A stretch of 64,000 nt of DNA from Magnolia sinica (Eukaryota; Streptophyta; Magnoliopsida; Magnoliales; Magnoliaceae). Below the pieces are notes generated by a model. It ran no database searches. It was not told the DNA's origin and saw nothing but the letters and a program-made list of their open reading frames with translations. A program made the translations under genes and the position numbers. Location of the stretch: positions 20,109,586 through 20,173,585 of the forward strand of contig NC_080589.1 of NCBI RefSeq assembly GCF_029962835.1. Direction: 5' to 3'. Positions 46,601 to 55,600 of this stretch are shown here, one piece after another. Position 1 is the first letter of the stretch, and each line of letters begins with the position of its first letter.

Positions 46601-49600
46601 ATCGCTTCAATCTACTATTTTAATCCTAAAAACTATAGTAAGAGTGGTCGAAATTTGTTGCAAAATAATCTACAAAAGTTTTTTGGAATAAGAAAAGTTT
46701 AAAAATAAGGAGAAAATAGGTTTAAATAGAAAAAAAAAAAAAAAAAAAGTGGTCGTTTTTTGACAGTTATAGGGATAATGGTCGTTATGCCCCATAATGG
46801 ACGTTACAGTCCTAAAAAACCAGTTGTCATGTTTCACCCGTATCGCGTAATGGTCAAATTACTGGTTTGTTGTAAAATTTTGCCAATAAATTTTGTTTGA
46901 CCCTGATAAAGCATCTATTTCCTTTTTTGACTACTTCAACAATCATAATACTTTCACCATTCACTGCTAATTACCTTCCTCCTTTTTCTTCCATTCAGCG
47001 AGACATCATGTTTCTTCTGCATCACCACACGTGAGTGCAACTGGATCAAATCCTGGTATGTCAATTCTTTTTCCTTTTTCCTCTCTCTCTCTCAACCTCA
47101 AGAATTGGCAAGTTAATTAATCTATTTGGGCAAAGTTAGAGTAGGCATGTTTTTCCTCCAATTGGAAAGTAATTGTGATCAGTGTTTTAAAGAGCTTCAC
47201 TATGTAGCGTGTAGCTTGCACTACGTTGCGGAGCTTAGCCTTAACACTTTATAGCTCACAAAAATAGCTTAAGTTGCTTGTAGCCTATGCTACATAATAA
47301 TTTGTCTACACTGCATGATAATTTGCATATGCTACACACTACATAGAGTATGTTACACGCTACGTAACACACATTACAAGTTATTTTTTAATACAACATT
47401 AAAATAATTTAATGTCTTCAATGATTTGTTACATTTTTATTTTCAATAAAAATTAGTTAATATTTTCAATGCTTTTGGTAAAATAATACAAGTAACAATA
47501 TTAAATCATTTTTATTTTTTTTGCTCTTTCTTTACCTTTGATTGAACCACATATCATGAAATTTTGTAAATTTCATTATTAATCAGCCTAATTTTGGTGC
47601 AAAATATCATGAAATTGGTGCAACCAAGCACAACCTCATTAAAAATATAGTAGCAGCATGTAGCTTCCGATACACCCTATGTAGCTTACGCCTCACGCTT
47701 CAGAGAGGTGAACGCTAAGCTACACGCAATTCACTATTTAAAACACTGATTGTGATACGTCCTGTTGTTTCTTATGAGGACTTGGTATGAGTAAATAGGT
47801 TGAACTACTTTGTTTTCCACCGTCTCTTGGATGGTGACCACTCATCAACCTTGCACAGGTATAAATGTACACTAATTCACGGATCCTTAAATGTGGGCAC
47901 CTATCCAACTGGTTTCATAACATAGATGGTTAAAAGAAAATTAGTGAGTGGTCCAAACTCAATGACCACTATCAGATGGTAAGATCACCTTGCCAATGTG
48001 GTCTTCTGTCTAAGTTCTATTCCACACTTGCGGACTATGATGTGGGGAGTTTGGATTGATCTACATGCATTGCAAATCTATGGTTGATGAGTCATTAGTT
48101 AAGAATGGTGGAAAACACAGTGGTGTAGCCCCATGCATATAGGCGATGAAGTCACTATATTAACCTACATATTCTCTTGTATGTTGTATCTGCTGACTCA
48201 GGATCTGCACGAAAAAGCTTCACATCAGTTCGTGCGGAGTCCTTGCGGTCTTCTGGTCTTGCTGCGGCTCTCAGTATGACTCCCAAGGGAACTGACGTTG
48301 AACCAAATCCCACTTTGAGTAATAGTGGATCAGAGCAAAAGCAAGACAATGCTAAAGTTTCAAATCCTGGTACTGATGGCATAAAAAAGGATGATGTTCT
48401 CAACAGCTTAAGTCACCGGACTCCTTTTATTGGCATTGAAATGTCTGAACGACATCAGGATCATGCGGCTGAGAACTGTCATAGGACCAAGAATGCAAGG
48501 GCAAGAAAACTTTTTAGTGAAAGTATACCGGCGGGAAACGTGGAAATCATAAACAAGGTTGATGACCCAACTGAAAAATCTGACTCATTTAAATTGCTTG
48601 TCAGCTCAAATGGTACTGCTGGGTTAAGCTATGTCGGGTCACAGGAGCCAGGTGAACAGTCACAAGCCAATGCGTTGGACATTGTAGATAAATTTCTATC
48701 CATCAACGATGTAGAGGTATCTGGAGAAGTGAGGCCTGGCAAAGACCTTGGTGGGAAATCGCCCCACATCTCGAGTGCAAAAGGGGCTCAAAGTTTGGCT
48801 AAAAGATCTGATCTTAGAAGTCCGGTGGTCAAGGAAGGGATCTTTGACTGGATTGACAGTCATGAGGATGAGGGTGGGGGAGAATTCTTCAGCAAAAGAA
48901 AGGATGCTTTGCTTGAAAGCAAACGCCGCATGCGGAAATCACATACCCAACCTCGGAAACCCAAGCATGCTGAATTCAAAATAACTAGAGATGCAGTTGA
49001 TAAATTCGGAGAGAAAGAAGAAGGCACAATCTCTCAAATCGGTCGGAAAATAATAGGTTTAACTCATTCAGATTCAAGGCTAATTTTGCACGGAGGTGAT
49101 GGAGTACAGTTTTCTAAGGCAAAAACAAAGAAGAATCTCTTGAAGGAGCTGGATGAACAGTCTAATGCAGCGGTTTCAGGGCAGCCATTGGAGAAAACTG
49201 CCATCGAAGGAGGTTCACCTAGTTTATATGATGTTGGTATTGATACTCAATTGGCTGCTGAAGCAATGGAGGCCTTAGTTTGCGGGCCATCTGCTGATCA
49301 TGATCTCATGGATGTGCATCCTGTGGCAAGAAACTCAACTGAACGTTCCTCCAGGAGTGCAACAAAGAACAAAGCCCGTTCAAAGCATGTTTCTGTTAGG
49401 AAGAGGTCTTGTTCTACATCTGATTCAGAGGAAACTACAAGAAAACCCAAGCAAACAAAGAGCACAAAATTTAGGAAAGGTCTTAATCCTTTTAGGAAAC
49501 ACTCAAAGGACTCAAGCACTAAGAGTTCAGGGAAAGAATCGGCAGTAAAAGCAAACTCAAACGGGGAAAAGCGGAAGCATGAAGAAGAACACTTCACCAA

Positions 49601-52600
49601 CCGGGAATCTCCCAACGGTAATGAATGCTTGAGTGGAAAGTCTTCTAAATCCGTCGAGAGAGGGAAGACACGAGGAAATGTGGATGTGACTCACATAAAA
49701 AAGGTGGACTCATCAGCATCAAATGGGCATGCCTCGATCGAGAAAGGACTTGTACAGGGGCATGGGACTGTTACACCTATTGCAAGCCGGACGAGACAAT
49801 CGAAAACAATGAATCAATTGAAAAAGAACAGGATTTCATATAATCAGCTTCCAGTGGAGGATAGTATCCTTGGGAGCAAAAGAAAGGGGAGCAATTTCGT
49901 GAGTTATCCCAAAGGGAAGAGAACACGCCGTAATATGTCAGATGATTTAAACAATGCTGCCAACTTGACTGGCCTACCCATTGCAACTGATGCTATGGCA
50001 GAAGTCAATGCAAAATCATCTGCACAACAGAAACAGTCAAAAACCGATATGGGAAATTATTTTGTGAGCCTAGATACAGTGAAGAGGAAAGCAAGATCAT
50101 CCAATACGCCCATGCCACCATCCTTGCTTGGGCCATGCATGCCTTCTGAAACTGATCAGATGGGTTCCATCACTGTCATGAATGAGGAAATACCCCCTGA
50201 AAATCTGACATCACCCACCTCTGGTGTACTGACATGTGCCGGTCAGAAATATGGTGTTGAGTCTGCTAGAACGCTTGTTGAAGATGCAAGAGGAAATGCC
50301 GGTTTAGAAGGATCCCCAAAGGGAAAAGTCCAACCATCTCAGTCAGCCTTTACTACACCTTCAAAAGATGTGCATGCAGTATCACCTATTTGTGCGGGTG
50401 ATGACCGCCAAAAGCAATCTAGCAAGAAAGGGTTATCAAGATCATCTCTTGCAAGGGAGCTTATTAGGTTAGATGCCTCCGAAGCAGTGCAAGCTCATTT
50501 GAAGGATATGCGAAGACGAAGAGATATGGCTAGTGTGAGTGTTTTGTTTAGTCATCACTTGGGTGAAGATATAATTAAGCAGCAGAGAAAGGTAGTTCCT
50601 TAATTCAGATTGAATCATCACTTGTATTTTTAGAGTGGGTGCTATCCTTTGATGCCTGATAACATTAGCATGCTTCAACTCATCAACCATAAATGTGGCA
50701 TAATTGCATGCCAATTTGGACTGTCCAAATTTGTGGGCCACACTGTTGGAGCATAGCCCCAAAATCACACTGCTTAGATGATCTTTGCTGTTGATTTCGG
50801 CAATTAAATTTAATTAGGGTGCTACTCAGGTGGGTTGGGTTGGGTTGAGGGTCAACCTGAGCCCAACATGACCTCAAGAAGACCAAACCTGCAACCCAAC
50901 TCAACCCAAATTTCAACCCGAGGTGCCCAACTTGATTTCCTCTATAGCCGACCCAACCCAAGCGAAATACATGTGATTATTCACAACCTGACCTAACTTG
51001 ACTGAAATTTGCTCAACCCAAACCCATCCCGATTTCAAATCGGTTTGGCGCTTTCTAACCCAAACCTAACCTGAGGACCTTGACAAACCGACCCATACTT
51101 GGGTTGGTTCAATCACATTCAATTTGAACCAAACCCTTGTTGCAGCCCTTTCACCAATTGAACGGCTGGGATCATCTGAGATAAGTGTGATTTTTGGGCC
51201 ATGCTCCATCCAAAATGGAGCCCATAATTTGATTGACCTGGATTGGTGTGCATGTATGCCCTCTGTAGCATGCATGGGTTTGCAGTAGCTTAGTGAGTTG
51301 TGGGTTACTAGTTTCAACTTCTCCCAGTGTTATCCCTACAAACAGGTACACATCAACTGGTGATTATGTGTGTTCTTTTCTTGGTAGAAGATTTTGGCCC
51401 GGCTTGGAGTCTCCACTGCATCCTCTTCTTGGGATGCAACACACTTCATAGCAGATAAGTTTGTGCGTACGAGGAACATGTTGGAAGCGGTGGCTCTCGG
51501 TAAACCTGTGGTGACACATTTGTGGCTCGAGAGCTGCGGGCAAGCAAGCTGTTTTATCGATGAGAGAAATTACATACTGAGGGATACCAAGAAGGAGAAG
51601 GAGATTGGCTTCAGCATGCCTGCTTCTTTGGCTCGTGCATGCCACAGTCCGCTCTTACAGGTTGTTGGGAATCTCCCGTAGACTCAAATGGATGAAATCA
51701 TTGTTCACTTTGCAATAACTTAAAGAATTCCATGCTGATTGAGTTTGTTGAAGGTTTTTTTCCCCTGTAATTAACAGTTCAATGTCTTATTTTATCTTAT
51801 GTCTTTTCTTCATAACCTCTTCAGGATAAAAGGGTGTTTATCACCCCTAATGTTAAACCTGGTAGAGAAGTTGTCACAAGCTTAGTCAAGGCAGTTCACG
51901 GCCAGGTATAAATTTTTGGTGCAAATTTCGTGAGGGGAATTATTTGATACTCTGGCTGAGTGGTGCTCCATGCACATGCACAGAAAAATTATCCACATGG
52001 CATGCCTGTATGTTAAATTAAACAGCCCAAATAGGACCACCGTAGATGAGGGCCATGAGTCACAACCCCAAAATCAATTGATTAGATGATCATGGCCCGT
52101 GAGTAATTGACATTCGTTTGTTGATAATAAAAAAAAAAGCTCAGTCAGTATCTGCCATGTGTACAATTTTTATGTGGAACATCACTTATCTTTCTTTCTT
52201 TTTTTTAACACACAAATACACTCATAGACACACCCCACATGGTTACTCAAACCCATGGCCTCGGTGCTGAAACGCACTCTATCTAGTATCTACCACTGAG
52301 CCATGGGTTGGATCACTCACTCTGCCAGTATTATTTTTCTCATATTTTTATTATGAAACCCATGCTTTTGCCCTTTCTTTTATCTTCCATGTATTACTTT
52401 CTTTATTTTTGTTCCTTTAAAAAAGACTTTCTTGTTTTATACCATATGCACCAAATACTCAAATCTGTTATCTTCTTGTTTTGTTGAACTTCAAAGATGC
52501 ATTGAGATCCCATTTATCTTTTACTTCAATGTTTATTGAATTTCAATTGAAGTTCTTCTCAGGCAATGGAGAGAATAGGGAGATCTGCAATGAAGGATGA

Positions 52601-55600
52601 TAAAATTCCGGACAATCTTTTGATCCTTTCATGCGAAGAAGATTATACAATCTGTGTGCCTCTCCTTGAAAAAGGTAAAGAATCTCATCTATCTTCTGGA
52701 CTTTTGAACCCTAGTTTAAACCCTCATCAGGTCAACTCAAAATTCAACCAAGTTCGTTCTTGATATACAACTCAGTTTTTTTTTTTTGACATACAACTCA
52801 GTTTTGATGAACTTTTGATGCAGGACCAATGCATGAAGCTAGATAATGAGTGGAGATCATTCAACAAATTAATTTAATTAATCAAAACCACAAAACATGC
52901 TAACATCATCACACATCTCAAGATTCTAAGAAGAAAAACTAAATTAAAAAACAACACCCTGCAAGATCATTAAATACTTGAAACTATGATCCAATGGATG
53001 TGGGAACATCCAAATAACATAGGAACAAGTCTAATTCAAAAGGGAAAACCAAATATTAACTAGGGCCTGCTTGATTAGGATGTCGGTAAACCTAGGGTTT
53101 AGGAAAGTAGGGGAAAAGACAAAATTAGGGTTTAATTGGGTGAATTGATTAAGGGGATTGATGGCTTTAGGTATTATTCGTGGGGAATCAGGGTTTTTTA
53201 TGATGGCTGATAGGAAGTTAGGGAATTTAGGTCAGTTAAGGAAATTAGGGATTTAGGGTTTTAGGGTTTGGGAAATTGGGGAAATTGGGAGATTAGAGAA
53301 TTTAGGGTTAGGGTTAGGGTTTATAGGTAGGAATGGAAGGAGGTTTTGATGTAAGAGAAGTGGGTTTATCACCCATAAGCAACGTATGAAAACTTGTGGT
53401 ACCACACCATCTCTCCACCAACATGTCACTTGTATAGGAGTGTAGAACATCAGTACCATGAAGATCACCCGGCACAACAATCAGGCCAATCCACTCATTA
53501 GGTAGGCCACACCATTTGAATCAATGGACAATTGACAGTCTAATTTAACATACAAGGGTAGCCCGCCTAGTGTGTGGATCAGCCAATTTGTGAGAAAGGG
53601 TGATTTTCATGGTAGGGCCTGCCGCTTTCATGGTTCTGACGTCCTAAAACAAATGGCATGTTGGCAGGGAAGATGGTGCAGTACCACCAAGGAATGGGTT
53701 TGAACTTTAAAGCCAAACATCTCTTATAACTTCCCATGTTATTTGTTAACTTTATTTACTCGTGGTTTTCTTTTCTTTTTCTACTTTGATGGAGTTCTTC
53801 TTCTTACAAGATTTGAGGGGTCTTCATGCTGATTTGTTCCAGTAGAGATTGAAGCTAAGCAACTATATATATGGTTAGCACCGCAGCTAGGAAAAATGCA
53901 TAAACAACTGGTGGTTTATATACAACTGATACAAACAACAATTATAGGCTGGTATTATTGTTGTTGGTGGTCAATGATATGAAATATTCAAGGTATCATA
54001 AGGTTTTAAAAAATGCTGATATTATCAATAATATAGGCCAATACATGCTGATATCACGATATTATCAATAAAATAGACCAATACGCGCTGATATCATGAT
54101 ATTATCAATAATATAGGCCAATACACACCGATATCTAGGGGTGTCAACGGTGCCAGGTTAGGGCCTGGCTGAGCTCTGTCCAAGCCCAGCCTGCATTGTC
54201 CAACGTAGACCTGGCCTGTGATGGGCCAAAACAGTTCAGCCCGCATGTTTTTGCTGTGCCCGAGCCCGAAACAGAGAGAGAGTTTCCATGGAAGGGTGGG
54301 ATCTGGAGGCAGTGATTAGAGGGTGTGGCATCCCTAATCCCTCCACTGCTTCAACTACAGAAGAAGATCCCTTCTCTTTCCTTCCACCCCATCAGCTCCT
54401 CCAGAAGGACATTGATGACGAGCAGCATCTCCTCTGCTTATCCAAAAAGCATCATGCAACAAGAACTGGAGGATTCATGAAAACCCTTCTCCTCCTCCTT
54501 TCTTCAAGCCCAGCAGGAACAATCACCACCAACTCCAAGTCCCTCAATCCAAAAGGAGGTCGGTTTGCTTGTTTTTACCTCCGATTTCTCGTACCTCAGA
54601 GCAGGAAACTGAAGCAAATCCTAATTACAGCGGTGTTCTCCAATTTTGTTCGGGGGCACTAATTACAAACCAAGCTTACGGGCTTTCGGACATCTATGTC
54701 CAAGCCTGACCCATTTTGAAACGGGCTTGATTTTTAAGCCTGAGCCCAGCCCTTGGGCCCGTTACTCTGCCCAAGCCCAGCCTGAGGCAGGCCAGGCCTG
54801 GAAGTCCAATGGGCCAACCCTGCCCATTGACACCCCTACCAATATCTTGAGATATCGAAAATAGCCCGAGATATCAGCTTTCCTCCTTTAGTATAAATAC
54901 ATTGTATAATCGATGCATGATACTATCCCATGTATTGACGGTTGCAAACTAGCTAGTATGAAAATCAGAAATTGAAAAAATAAAAAATATACAAAATCCT
55001 CAATTTTTTGGATTTTTTTTCTTTCTGTTTTTGATGGAATCTTATCCTAGGGGGTTTTACAACAACACTTGTTTTTGACATCAAAACACGGTTTTGGTGG
55101 GGAAATCATTATTGAAGAGTGGAATTGGGCCGGAACTCAAAGCTGAGAAAAACCTATTTATTTATTTATTTGTTTTCATATTAGCATGGATATGGATTCT
55201 ATTAAGAAAGTCCATTTCTATGCATGATTTTCATGTATTAACATAGATTTGAGAGGAACAAACAGATATTTAAAGTGCAAATGGAGAAAATTAGGGAAAT
55301 TCGAACTTTCTCTGTTTTTACCCTTAAAAATTGTAATGCAACTGTGGAAAAAGTTTATGTTGATTATTGTTGTCTGGTCTACAGACTGGCCACACCCTTT
55401 TTTTCTTCTTCTTTTTTGGCTGGCAGCCCACAGTTTTGTCCCCTTGACAATGGAATACTATCATGCTTAGTTTCTTTTTCTTTCTTTTCTGTTTTTGTCC
55501 CCCCTTAATCTTCTAAGTCCCAATCGTGTAATCACATGTCTTTTAACATCTCCCAAAGTTTCACCGGAAATTCCACTATTTTCCTAATGTTCCCCTCTGA

